Shown here: piece by piece, positions 9,029-17,725 of the stretch | How the letters are laid out: each line of letters begins with the position of its first letter | Position numbering within the stretch: the first letter of the stretch is position 1 | Assembly: GCA_964450955.1 (NCBI GenBank) | Contig: CAYVFI010000013.1 | Span: forward strand, 62,001 to 126,000 | Reading direction: 5' to 3' | Source of the DNA: CAYNWT01 sp964450955 | Lineage (GTDB): Bacteria; Planctomycetota; Planctomycetia; Planctomycetales; Planctomycetaceae | Length of the DNA stretch: 64,000 nucleotides | Program-made: the position numbers and the translations under genes | Notes under the pieces: model-generated | What the model was told of the DNA's origin: nothing | The model's input: only the letters and a program-made list of their open reading frames with translations | Database searches by the model: none

Positions 9029-11650
9029 TCAGTCCTCCGTCGAGAACACGAACGAATCTCGTACGGCATCGACATGGATGGTGGCTCCTTCTTCGAAGTT
9101 GCCGCTCAGAATTTCGTTGGCGAGCGCGTTTTGGAGGCGTTTTTGGATGACTCGTTTTAGGGGGCGGGCACCGTAGTTGGGGTCGTAGCCTTCTTCGGCC
9201 AGCAGTTCTTTGGCCTTGTCGGTGACGGACAGGCCGTAGCCGTTTAGCTGGAGTTGCTTGTCCAACTGAACCAGTTGCAGGTCGACGATCCTGCGGATTT
9301 CTTCTCGGCCCAGCGGTTGGAAGACGATGACTTCGTCGACCCGATTGATGAACTCGGGGAGGAATTGCTGTTTCAGGATGTCCATCACCTGGTTGGTGAT
9401 TTCGTGTTGGCTGGCTTCTTCGCCGGTGAGTTCCATGATGGCCTGGCTGCCCAGGTTGCTGGTCATCACGACGATGGTGTTGCTGAAATCGACGGTGCGG
9501 CCCTGACCGTCGGTGAGGCGGCCGTCGTCGAGGAGTTGCAGCAGCACGTTGAACACGTCGCGGTGTGCTTTTTCGATTTCGTCCAGCAGAAGCACGCAGT
9601 ACGGGTTGCGGCGGACGGCTTCGGTTAGGCGGCCGCCTTCTTCGTAGCCGACATATCCGGGAGGTGCTCCGATGAGTCGGGCGACCGAATGCGGTTCCAT
9701 GAATTCGCTCATGTCGATGCGAACCATGTTGCGTTCGTCGTCGAACAGGAATTCGGCCAGGGCTTTGCAGAGTTCGGTTTTGCCAACACCAGTTGGGCCG
9801 AGGAACATGAACGAACCGATGGGGCGGTTCTGATCCTGCAGGCCGCTGCGTGATCGGCGGACGGCGTTGGAGACGGCTTCGACGGCTTCGTGTTGGTTGA
9901 TCATCCGTTGGTGGATGGCGTTCTCCATTCCGATCAGCTTTTGACGTTCGCTTTGCATCATGCGAGCGACAGGGATGCCGGTCCACGCGGCGACGATTTT
10001 GGCGATGTCTTCTTCGGTAACCTCTTCGCGTAGCAAACGGTTCTCGGGGTTTGTGGCGGTTTCTTCGGAGTGTTCCTTTAGTTGACCGAGACGCAGTTCG
10101 GCTTCCTTGAGGCGTTCGACCGCTTCGTGCGCGGCGACGTAGTCGTCGTTGCGGTTGGTTTGTTGGGCTCGGGAAAATGCCTGCTGCGATTCGGTTCGCA
10201 GGCGTTCGATTTCCTGCTGTAGCGGTTTCAGTTGTGAAAGGCCGTCCTTTTCGTTTTCCCACCGAGCCTTCAACGCGTTGACTTCTTCTTCGCTGTCGGC
10301 AATTTGCTTTTGCAGAGTTTCCAGGCGATCTTTGCTGTCGTCGCTGGTTTCTTTGGCAAGGGCGGCGGCTTCGATTTGCATGCGTGTCAGCGAGCGGGTG
10401 GCTTCGTCGATTTCGACGGGCATGGAATCGATTTCCATTCGCAGCTTGCTGCCGGCTTCGTCCACCAGGTCGATGGCTTTGTCGGGGAGGAACCGATCGT
10501 TGATGTAGCGGTCAGACAATGTTGCAGCGCTGATGAGCGCATCGTCTGTGATACGCACGCCGTGGTGCGATTCGTAACGTTCTTTCAAACCACGCAGAAT
10601 CGAAATGGTGTCTTCGACGTTGGGTTCCTGAACCACAACCGGTTGGAACCGACGTTCTAGCGCGGGGTCCTTTTCGATGTGCTGGCGGTACTCATCCAGT
10701 GTGGTGGCTCCAACACAGTGTAGCTCGCCGCGAGCCAATGCGGGCTTAAGCAGGTTGGACGCGTCCATCGCTCCCTCAGACGCGCCGGCTCCGACGACGG
10801 TGTGCAGTTCGTCGATGAACAGAATGATGCGCCCGTCAGCGTCCTGAACTTCTTTAAGAACCGCTTTCAGCCGGTCTTCGAACTCACCGCGATACTTGGC
10901 TCCCGCGATGAGAGCTCCCATGTCGAGTGCGATGACTGTCTTGTCTTTGATGTTTTGTGGTACGTCGCCCAGCACGATGCGGTGTGCGATACCCTCAATG
11001 ATGGCGGTCTTACCGACCCCCGGTTCGCCAATGAGAACCGGATTGTTCTTGCGGCGACGGGAGAGAACCTGAATGACGCGCCGAATCTCAGTATCGCGCC
11101 CGATGACAGGATCGATCTTCCCCAGTCGTGCGAGTTCAACCAGGTCTTTGCCGTACTTTTGCAACGCCTGGTATTTGTCTTCCGGCGATTGGTCGGTGAC
11201 GCTTTGCCCGCCGCGAACCGATTCCAGTGCGGTCATGATGTCGGCTTCTTCGATGCCGTTCAGTTCAAGCAGTCGCTGCGCTTTGTCCTCAACTTTCGAC
11301 AGGGCCAGCAGCAGGTGTTCTGTTGAGACGTACTCGTCTTTCATTCCGTCTGCGATGTCGGCTGACTGGTTGAGAACCTTCATTGCTTCCGACGACACGG
11401 CGATCTGCATTCCGGTTCCGCTAACCTTCGGGATGCGTTCGAGTTCTCCGTCGACCATGTTTTGCAACTGGCCAAAGTTGACGCCAACCTTGTCCAGCAG
11501 TGGCCGCACGACGCCTTGTTCTTCATCCAGCAGCGACTTCAGCAAGTGCAGAGGCTGGACGTACTGGTGCCCGGAAGACTCAGCCATGTGCTGCGAGTTC
11601 TGAACGGCTTCCTGCGCTTTGACAGTGAGCTTGTCAGGTCGAAATGTCAT
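9029..11650 (-). CDS. clpB: ATP-dependent disaggregase ClpB
   Basis: Hexameric AAA+ chaperone that dissolves protein aggregates together with DnaK (873 residues, normal length). In order: the Clp N-domain (about 1-150); nucleotide-binding domain 1 with GEPGVGKTAI and ILFIDELHTVVGAG; the coiled-coil middle domain (about 410-520) that separates ClpB from ClpA and ClpC; and nucleotide-binding domain 2 with GPTGVGKTEL, GAPPGYVGYEEGG and VLLLDEIEKAH. The start has GGGAGA seven bases upstream. It lies on the same strand as dnaK with a Uma2 gene between them; two heat-shock partners so close suggest shared stress control. Confidence 0.97.
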   Translation of the reverse strand: MTFRPDKLTVKAQEAVQNSQHMAESSGHQYVQPLHLLKSLLDEEQGVVRPLLDKVGVNFGQLQNMVDGELERIPKVSGTGMQIAVSSEAMKVLNQSADIADGMKDEYVSTEHLLLALSKVEDKAQRLLELNGIEEADIMTALESVRGGQSVTDQSPEDKYQALQKYGKDLVELARLGKIDPVIGRDTEIRRVIQVLSRRRKNNPVLIGEPGVGKTAIIEGIAHRIVLGDVPQNIKDKTVIALDMGALIAGAKYRGEFEDRLKAVLKEVQDADGRIILFIDELHTVVGAGASEGAMDASNLLKPALARGELHCVGATTLDEYRQHIEKDPALERRFQPVVVQEPNVEDTISILRGLKERYESHHGVRITDDALISAATLSDRYINDRFLPDKAIDLVDEAGSKLRMEIDSMPVEIDEATRSLTRMQIEAAALAKETSDDSKDRLETLQKQIADSEEEVNALKARWENEKDGLSQLKPLQQEIERLRTESQQAFSRAQQTNRNDDYVAAHEAVERLKEAELRLGQLKEHSEETATNPENRLLREEVTEEDIAKIVAAWTGIPVARMMQSERQKLIGMENAIHQRMINQHEAVEAVSNAVRRSRSGLQDQNRPIGSFMFLGPTGVGKTELCKALAEFLFDDERNMVRIDMSEFMEPHSVARLIGAPPGYVGYEEGGRLTEAVRRNPYCVLLLDEIEKAHRDVFNVLLQLLDDGRLTDGQGRTVDFSNTIVVMTSNLGSQAIMELTGEEASQHEITNQVMDILKQQFLPEFINRVDEVIVFQPLGREEIRRIVDLQLVQLDKQLQLNGYGLSVTDKAKELLAEEGYDPNYGARPLKRVIQKRLQNALANEILSGNFEEGATIHVDAVRDSFVFSTED

Positions 11651-11704
11651 AAGGTTCTCCCAATGTCCGCGCGCATGTTGGGCGCGGTGGTTGTCTCTGG
11701 TGCT

Positions 11705-12283
11705 CTATTTCGAGAGTTTGACTCGGTGGTAGATCTTGCTCAGCGTGATGCTGGCATCGATTGACGCGATAGGTAGGTCAGCGTCTTCGTTCGAGTATTC
11801 GGTGAGGACCCAGCTTCCATCGTCCGCTCGCGTATATCGCTCGACATGCACGCGATCCTGAGCAACAAGGACGTATTCGTTGAGCGTTGCAATCGAACGG
11901 TACTCTTCGAACTTGCGACCGCGGTCGCTGGCTTCCGTTGAAGGTGAGAGGACCTCGATAATCGCGGCAGGATTCAACAGAGTATCATTGCTGACGTCCT
12001 GAAGTTCAGGTTCACCACTGCTAATGACGATGTCGGGATAGCGGTAGGCTTCCGACGCTGGGATGAAAACACGGAGTGTTTCCGATTGGACTTGGGACGA
12101 CAGTTCGGACTGGATCACGTGCAGGTTGAGCCACGTGAGTAGATTTACTTTGATAATCCCGTGCGCGATGGATGCTCCAACCATTTCGACGGCTTCTCCG
12201 TTTACAAACTCATGTCGCAGTTCGGATCCTCGCTCGAACTCAAGGTACTCTTCGCGAGTCATCTTCGTTGTTGCTGTGGACAT
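11705..12283 (-). CDS. Uma2 family (DUF820) restriction-endonuclease-like protein
   Basis: 192 residues. It shows the Uma2 pattern: MTREEYLEFE and RHEFVNGEAVEM at the N-terminus, RYPDIVIS in the middle, then AAIIEVLSPSTEASDRGRKF and the closing strand LNEYVLVAQDRVHVERY. These acidic and lysine positions form a PD-(D/E)XK-like nuclease fold. The family is greatly expanded in cyanobacteria and planctomycetes and its role is not established. A perfect AGGAGG precedes the start. It sits between dnaK and clpB in the same direction; a functional link to the chaperones is unlikely, and it may simply have inserted there. Confidence 0.88.
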   Translation of the reverse strand: MSTATTKMTREEYLEFERGSELRHEFVNGEAVEMVGASIAHGIIKVNLLTWLNLHVIQSELSSQVQSETLRVFIPASEAYRYPDIVISSGEPELQDVSNDTLLNPAAIIEVLSPSTEASDRGRKFEEYRSIATLNEYVLVAQDRVHVERYTRADDGSWVLTEYSNEDADLPIASIDASITLSKIYHRVKLSK

Positions 12284-12385
12284 GATTGCCTCCTGAGGCC
12301 GGGTTGCGGGCGGTGAGGTTTACCTTGGATGGCTAATGCTCACCGCTCGCTGGGTTCAGCAATTGTATCTGCCGAAGTCGCCCTG

Positions 12386-14296
12386 CTACTCCTTTTTCTC
12401 GAACTCAGCGTCGATGACGTCGTCGTCAGAACCACCGCCAGCGTCGGCGGTCGCTCCAGCGGTTGCAGCTTCGGCGCCGGCGGCACCAGCTTCGTCGCCT
12501 TCGTACATGTGCTGAGCCAACGCATGGGCGGCTTGTTCGAGTTCGCTGATTGCGGATTCGATTGCTGCGGCGTCTTCGCCCTTCTCGGCTTCCTTGACCT
12601 TTTCCACCGACGCTTCGATGGCGGTTTTGGAACCTTCGTCGAGCTTGTCTTCGTGTTCTTTCAGAGTCTTTTCGACGGTGTAGACCAGGGTCGAGGCCTT
12701 GTTGCGGGCCTGAGCCAGTTCTTCCTTCTTCTTGTCTTCGTCGGCGTTCGCTTCCGCATCTTTACGCATGCGTTCGATTTCTTCCTCGGACAATCCACTG
12801 GAGTCTTCGATGCGAACGCTTTGTTCTTTGCCGGTCGCTTTGTCCTTGGCCGACACGCTAAGGATACCGTTGACGTCGATGTCGAATGACACTTCGATTT
12901 GCGGAACACCACGCGGAGCCGGCGGGATGCCGTCCAGGTTGAACTCACCAAGCAGCCGGTTGTCGTTAGCCATCTTGCGTTCGCCCTGGAACACTTTGAC
13001 GGTCACAGCTGGTTGGTTGTCAGCAGCGGTGGAGAACGTTTCGCTCTTGGTGGTTGGGATCGTCGTGTTGCGTTCCACCAACGCTGTCATGATGCCGCCT
13101 TCGGTTTCGATTCCGAATGACAGTGGCGTCACGTCCAGCAGGACAACGTCTTTGACATCGCCGGCGATGATACCGCCCTGGATGGCTGCACCCAGTGAAA
13201 CAACTTCGTCCGGGTTCACGCCCTGGTGAGGGTCTTTGCCGAACATCTCTTTGACGAACGCCTGCACCTTGGGAACTCGAGTCGAACCACCAACCAGAAC
13301 CACTTCGTGGATTTCCTTCGGTGACAGTCCCGCATCCTTAAGCGCATTGGTGACAGGAGCGCGACAGCGTTCGACAAGTGGATCGATGAGCTTCTCGAAG
13401 TCCGATCGAGTCAGGCTCAACTGCAAGTGCTTCGCACCGTCGGCGTTGGCCGTGATGAACGGCAGGTTGATGTCGGTTGACTGGGCGGTTGAGAGTTCCT
13501 TCTTCGCCTTCTCTGCTGCTTCACGCAGTCGCTGCAGGGCCATCGCGTCGGACCGCAGGTCGATGCCGTCTGACTTCTTGAACTCATCAGCAATGTGATC
13601 GATCAGGACCTCGTCGAAGTCGTCACCACCAAGATGAGTGTCGCCGTTGGTGCTGAGTACTTCGACCAGTTCGTCGCCGACTTCCAGAATCGAAACGTCG
13701 AAGGTTCCGCCACCAAGGTCGAACACAACGATCTTTTCTTCCGCCTTCTTCTCCAGACCGTAAGCCAGAGCGGCAGCAGTTGGTTCGTTGATGATTCGAG
13801 CGACTTCGAGACCAGCAATCTGACCGCAGTCCTTGGTCGCCTGACGCTGTGCGTCGTTGAAGTAGGCGGGGACCGTGATGACAGCCTTGTTAACAGTTTG
13901 ACCGAGGTAGCTTTCTGCTGCCTCCTTCAATTTGCGTAGAACAAGAGCCGAGATTTCTGGTGGAGTGTGATCTTTGTCGTTGACCTTCACCTTTACGTAG
14001 TCACTGGCACCGCCAACGATCTCGTAAGGGACGATCTTCTCTTCCGACTGCACTTCACTGTGCCGACGGCCCATGAACCGCTTGATCGAATAGATCGTGT
14101 TGTGGGGGTTGGTGACAGCCTGGCGTTTGGCTGGTTCTCCAACCAGGGTTTCGCCCTTGTCTGTGAAGGCTACGACGCTGGGGGTGGTTCGGCTGCCTTC
14201 CTGGTTGGCGATGACTTTCGGTTCGCCACCTTCCATCACTGAGACAACAGAGTTGGTTGTTCCGAGGTCGATGCCGATTACTTTTTCGCCTGCCAT
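12386..14296 (-). CDS. dnaK: Chaperone protein DnaK (Hsp70)
   Basis: ATP-dependent folding chaperone of 636 residues, normal length. The ATPase domain opens with IGIDLGTTNSVVSV and contains VFDLGGGTFDVSIL and VVLVGGSTRVPKVQ. The substrate domain begins near residue 390 with DVTPLSFGIET, and the protein ends in a Gly/Ala-rich tail with DDDVIDAEFEKKE, the usual acidic terminus. GGAGA precedes the start. No dnaJ or grpE follows; clpB lies downstream after the Uma2 gene. A strong match to a sigma-54-dependent promoter lies about 90 bases upstream. No CIRCE-type palindrome was found before the gene. Confidence 0.98.
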   Translation of the reverse strand: MAGEKVIGIDLGTTNSVVSVMEGGEPKVIANQEGSRTTPSVVAFTDKGETLVGEPAKRQAVTNPHNTIYSIKRFMGRRHSEVQSEEKIVPYEIVGGASDYVKVKVNDKDHTPPEISALVLRKLKEAAESYLGQTVNKAVITVPAYFNDAQRQATKDCGQIAGLEVARIINEPTAAALAYGLEKKAEEKIVVFDLGGGTFDVSILEVGDELVEVLSTNGDTHLGGDDFDEVLIDHIADEFKKSDGIDLRSDAMALQRLREAAEKAKKELSTAQSTDINLPFITANADGAKHLQLSLTRSDFEKLIDPLVERCRAPVTNALKDAGLSPKEIHEVVLVGGSTRVPKVQAFVKEMFGKDPHQGVNPDEVVSLGAAIQGGIIAGDVKDVVLLDVTPLSFGIETEGGIMTALVERNTTIPTTKSETFSTAADNQPAVTVKVFQGERKMANDNRLLGEFNLDGIPPAPRGVPQIEVSFDIDVNGILSVSAKDKATGKEQSVRIEDSSGLSEEEIERMRKDAEANADEDKKKEELAQARNKASTLVYTVEKTLKEHEDKLDEGSKTAIEASVEKVKEAEKGEDAAAIESAISELEQAAHALAQHMYEGDEAGAAGAEAATAGATADAGGGSDDDVIDAEFEKKE

Positions 14297-14388
14297 GATT
14301 GGTCTCCGTTACGTTGTTCCGCTGAGTCTGTATGTGATTCGCCGGCTGGGAAGCTGGCGTGCGTTGTAAGTTGATGAGTCCGTACATG

Positions 14389-14404
14389 GCAAAGGCCGTG
14401 CCAA
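14389..14404 (-). promoter_or_regulatory. Candidate sigma-54 (RpoN) promoter upstream of dnaK
   Basis: The minus strand reads TTGGCACGGCCTTTGC. This matches the -24/-12 consensus TGGCACG-N4-TTGC at every fixed position with exact spacing. It would start transcription about 80 bases before the dnaK start codon. The same bases can be read as an inverted repeat (TGGCA, seven bases, TGCCA), so an operator is the alternative. Confidence 0.55.
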
Positions 14405-14465
14405 GACATGCAACATTCTTAAACTACTGAAGTAAAACGACTTAGGATCCGCCGTGATTATTGTA

Positions 14466-14482
14466 GGTGCCAATTCGGCACC
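14466..14482. repeat. Short perfect inverted repeat in the dnaK-pheA intergenic region
   Basis: GGTGCC and GGCACC flank five bases. It lies about 60 bases upstream of the candidate sigma-54 site, roughly where an activator could bind. The 520-base region 14297-14816 between divergent dnaK and pheA holds this repeat and the promoter match but no convincing gene. Confidence 0.4.
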
Positions 14483-14816
14483 GGGTTTGGTCGCGACACT
14501 TCTGGTGGGGAATGTCAAGATGGCAGACTTGCTGGTCGCTGAATTCAGAGAGTCTGGATACTGTGTCTATCGTCGTAAGTCATTATTCTATAAGGTGTTA
14601 AGTTTGGCTGGTGGCTACCGGTCCAGGGCGGGGTCGGTTGAAAACACAACTGCGCACCGGTACAAGTGCTGTTGCGGCCATGGACGGTGAGGCACCAGAA
14701 GGATCGAAGCCGACACGCATCGTTTTGTCAGCTGAAAATCCGGATGTGAGCCCCTAAATTTCGGGTGCGATCGAACCGGATCCTACCCACAGAATCCCTC
14801 CGCCGTAAGGGTCCCC

Positions 14817-16052
14817 ATGGCCAAGAAGACAACAAAAGCTCGCGGAAAGACGGCCAGCAAAAGCGCTCCCGCTAAGAAGAAGGCGACAACCAGGAAAGTC
14901 GCAAAGAAGAAGGTTGCTAAGCCGGCTCCGAAAGCTGCTGCGAAGAAACCAGCTTCCGCTCCGGCACCCCGACCACCTCGCGCGAAGAAGCCCGAAACGT
15001 TGGCGGCCGATATCCGCAAGCTGGATGCGGAGCTGCTCAAGCTAATCAACAAGCGCGCGTCTTTGGCGGTTAAGTATTACGAGTCGACTCCGAACTCGAA
15101 TTCGTCGGTGTTCTCAGCAGAGATTGACCAGACGCTGCTTTCGAAGCTTGAGGTCTCAAATGCAGGGCCGCTGTCGCCGGTCCAGTTGCGGTCAGTGTTT
15201 CGGCCGATTCTGAGTGCCGCTCGGCAGAAGGTGAAGAACACGCGAGTCGCCTACCTTGGGCCTCCGTTTAGCTACACGCACATTGCGGCGATTGACCGGT
15301 TTGGTGAATCGGCAGACTTGGTTCCGGTCAACACAATCGCGACGGTGTTTGAAGCCGTGAATCGCGGGCATGCCGAATACGGAATGGTTCCGATTGAGAA
15401 CAGCACTGACGGACGTGTTGTCGACACGCTGGATATGTTTACTCGGTTGCCGCTGACGATTTGCGGCGAAGTCCAGTTGGCCATTCACCACAACCTGCTG
15501 GGTCGATGTGCGCGTGGTGAGATTTCAGAGATTTACAGCAAGCCGCAAGCGTTTTCCCAGTGCCGCGATTGGCTGGCCAAGAACATGCCACAGGCACGAC
15601 TGATTGAGGTAACTAGTACCTCCACAGCGGCTCAGCTTGCTCGCGATAAGCCCGGCGTCGGCGCTGTTGCCAGTCAGCAGGCCGCACTTCAATACGATCT
15701 TGGCATCATTGCGGAAGGCATCGAAGACAACCGCAACAATGTGACTCGATTCGCTGTGATCGGTGAGGAAGCCGGTGAGCAGACAGGTCACGACCGAACT
15801 GCGTTGCTGCTGCAGATCGCGCATAAGACGGGTTCTTTGGCGGACTGCCTGATGGCGTTTCGTCAAAACAAATTGAACCTGACCTGGATCGAATCGTTCC
15901 CGCTAAGGGAACCAGAAAAGGGTTACCTGTTCTTCCTCGATTTTGAAGGGCACATGCGAGACCGCCCCGTGAAGAAGATGTTGGACGAACTGGAAAAGAA
16001 AGCAGTGAAGCTCCAAATCCTCGGCTCCTACCCCCGCAGCACCCCCATCTAA
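14817..16052 (+). CDS. pheA: Prephenate dehydratase / chorismate mutase with lysine-alanine-rich N-terminal tail
   Basis: Bifunctional enzyme of phenylalanine synthesis, 411 residues. The first 60 residues are an H1-histone-like tail of K, A, P, T and S. A chorismate-mutase-like helix follows (AADIRKLDAELLKLINKRASLAVKYY), then the prephenate dehydratase domain with VAYLGPPFSYTHIAA, YGMVPIENSTDGRVVDTLD and NNVTRF, whose TRF motif is catalytic. The ACT domain contains LNLTWIES, with the Phe-binding ESRP motif replaced by ESFP. TAAGGG lies upstream of the start. A second pheA lies at 60859. The tail is absent there and is not part of the enzyme family; it could bind nucleic acid. Followed by tpiA after about 210 bases. 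Confidence 0.9.
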   Translation: MAKKTTKARGKTASKSAPAKKKATTRKVAKKKVAKPAPKAAAKKPASAPAPRPPRAKKPETLAADIRKLDAELLKLINKRASLAVKYYESTPNSNSSVFSAEIDQTLLSKLEVSNAGPLSPVQLRSVFRPILSAARQKVKNTRVAYLGPPFSYTHIAAIDRFGESADLVPVNTIATVFEAVNRGHAEYGMVPIENSTDGRVVDTLDMFTRLPLTICGEVQLAIHHNLLGRCARGEISEIYSKPQAFSQCRDWLAKNMPQARLIEVTSTSTAAQLARDKPGVGAVASQQAALQYDLGIIAEGIEDNRNNVTRFAVIGEEAGEQTGHDRTALLLQIAHKTGSLADCLMAFRQNKLNLTWIESFPLREPEKGYLFFLDFEGHMRDRPVKKMLDELEKKAVKLQILGSYPRSTPI

Positions 16053-16266
16053 CGCGAACGTTCCGTTCGATCGGTATCCGGTGAGAGTGGTGGCTGAGGT
16101 TGCTGCCTGGCCACCCGGTTGAACGGTTAGCTGAGACCCGTCCGGTGGGGAGGCGCCCGGTGAACATTTTCGCGGGCGGTTCAAGTGGCGGATAGCTGGG
16201 TTCCAATCACATGGCATTTCGGTAGTATTCCGCGCTTGCCATCTACATTAATTGAATGAGACTGAC

Positions 16267-17013
16267 ATGAGACGTCCGCTGATTGCTGGAAACTGGAAGA
16301 TGAACACCAACCGCACCGGCGCGGTTGAGCTGGCGAAGGCTCTGGCAGATGGTGTTGGAGAGACAGCGGCGGAGATTCTGGTTTGTCCTCCGTTTACGTG
16401 GCTCAGCGAGGTATCCGCAGCGGCTGGCGGTTCGCCGGTTCAGGTGGGAGCCCAAAACTGCTGGCACGAGCCATCTGGTGCGTACACTGGTGAGATTTCA
16501 GTCGATATGCTGAAAGACGTCGGCTGCGACTACGTCATTTTGGGCCACAGCGAACGTCGGCACGTCATTGGCGAAACCGACGAAATGATCAATCAGAAGG
16601 CAAAAGCAGCTCTCGCGGGCGGCTTAAAGGCAATTCTTTGCGTCGGCGAGCTGTTGGAAGAACGGGAAGCTGAGAAGACTGACGAAGTTCTGACCACTCA
16701 AATGGCGGGTGGTTTGGCGGGAATCACAGATCTTTCGAACGTTGTGATCGCTTACGAGCCTGTTTGGGCCATCGGAACCGGAAAAGTGGCTTCTCCTGAG
16801 CAGGCTGATGCCGCACATGCCCATCTTCGCAAATGGGTAGAAAATAACTACACTGCAGAATCCGCCGCCGGCATCCGAATCCTCTACGGAGGGAGTGTGA
16901 AGCCTGACAATGCTGCCACGTTGCTTTCTCTCGAGAATGTTGACGGAGCTCTTGTTGGCGGAGCCAGCCTGAAGGCAGATTTGTTTCTGCCAATTATTGC
17001 TGCAGCGGGCTAA
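16267..17013 (+). CDS. tpiA: Triosephosphate isomerase
   Basis: Glycolytic TIM-barrel enzyme interconverting dihydroxyacetone phosphate and glyceraldehyde 3-phosphate (248 residues from the ATG at 16267). Substrate-binding residues are in AGNWKMN, the catalytic histidine is in GHSERR, and the catalytic glutamate and loop 6 are in AYEPVWAIGTGKVA. The phosphate-binding LYGGSVKPDNA follows near the end. The frame opens at a TTG at 16252, but MRRPLIAGNWKMN is the family's normal start. First gene of a run with secG, yicC, gmk and rpoZ; the tpiA-secG order is a common bacterial pairing. Confidence 0.96.
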   Translation: MRRPLIAGNWKMNTNRTGAVELAKALADGVGETAAEILVCPPFTWLSEVSAAAGGSPVQVGAQNCWHEPSGAYTGEISVDMLKDVGCDYVILGHSERRHVIGETDEMINQKAKAALAGGLKAILCVGELLEEREAEKTDEVLTTQMAGGLAGITDLSNVVIAYEPVWAIGTGKVASPEQADAAHAHLRKWVENNYTAESAAGIRILYGGSVKPDNAATLLSLENVDGALVGGASLKADLFLPIIAAAG

Positions 17014-17064
17014 CGAAACAGTCGCTGCCAAACTTGAAACACCTGAAGAAGTCGGAGTCGTCCC

Positions 17065-17643
17065 GTGGACGTATTGTTGATGACACTGCTGATGTTGGTC
17101 GGTCTATTCATGATGCTGGTCGTGCTGATTCAGCGCGGACGCGGCGGTGGGCTGGCTGGTGCGTTTGGTGGTGCAGGCGGATCCAGTGCGTTCGGAACCA
17201 AAGCCGGGGATGTGTTTACAAAGATCACTATCGTTTGCGCGCTGATTTGGTTTTGCCTGGCTGGGTTTAGCGGCATGGCACTGCGAGCAAAGGAGTCGCG
17301 TTTCGGTGGCGGAGCCAATGCTGAAACGGAAAAGGCAGACGACGATGAGGCAAGCGACGACGGAACGGCCGCTGTGCCGACACAGCCAGCAACCGACGAT
17401 GGCGACATGTCTGGTACAAACGACCTGACCCCGTCTGGTGACGAGGTTCCTGGTCTTCCATCGACTCCGACGCCTGCTGAAAATGAAGCGGGTGCTGATG
17501 ATGCTGCGGGTGATGCAGAAGCTCCCGCCGGCGACGCTGGTGATGAAGCCGCTGTTGGCGATGGACAACCTGAAGCCGAACCAGCTGGCGAACCAGAGAC
17601 CCCGGAAGGATCTGGTGAAGAGAAAACCGGCGACGACAACTAA
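17065..17643 (+). CDS. secG: Protein-export membrane protein SecG with long acidic extension
   Basis: Small subunit of the SecYEG translocon, 192 residues from a GTG start. The first helix (LLMTLLMLVGLFMMLVVLIQ), the Gly-rich loop RGRGGGLAGAFGGAGGSSAFG and the second helix (ITIVCALIWFCLAGFSGMAL) are classic SecG. After residue 80 comes a disordered tail of about 110 residues rich in D, E, A, G and P, far beyond the usual 75-120 residue length. Such tails occur in some planctomycetes; the function is unknown. It lies 51 bases after tpiA. Confidence 0.88.
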   Translation: MDVLLMTLLMLVGLFMMLVVLIQRGRGGGLAGAFGGAGGSSAFGTKAGDVFTKITIVCALIWFCLAGFSGMALRAKESRFGGGANAETEKADDDEASDDGTAAVPTQPATDDGDMSGTNDLTPSGDEVPGLPSTPTPAENEAGADDAAGDAEAPAGDAGDEAAVGDGQPEAEPAGEPETPEGSGEEKTGDDN

Positions 17644-17685
17644 GTTCAGTCATTCGGTTCAATCAATCAGCCACCTCTAGAATGA

Positions 17686-17710
17686 TCGCCGCCTGGGTTA
17701 CAGGCGGCGA
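17686..17710 (+). repeat. Perfect hairpin immediately upstream of yicC
   Basis: TCGCCGCCTG, the loop GGTTA, and CAGGCGGCGA form a ten-base-pair stem ending five bases before the yicC Shine-Dalgarno sequence. No T-run follows, so it is not a standard terminator. It may stabilise the secG message or affect yicC translation. Confidence 0.6.
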
Positions 17711-17725
17711 ATGCAGGAACCCCGC

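Noticed and set aside
9021..10262. Long 413-residue open frame opposite in phase to clpB
   Set aside because: It lies wholly inside clpB on the same strand in another frame and is composed of R, P, H and T runs, the usual shadow of a GC-rich gene.
14454..14690. 78-residue plus-strand frame in the dnaK-pheA gap
   Set aside because: No ribosome site, no motif, and it overlaps the inverted repeat and likely dnaK control region.
14297..14816. CIRCE element before dnaK
   Set aside because: No TTAGCACTC-N9-GAGTGCTAA-like repeat was found.
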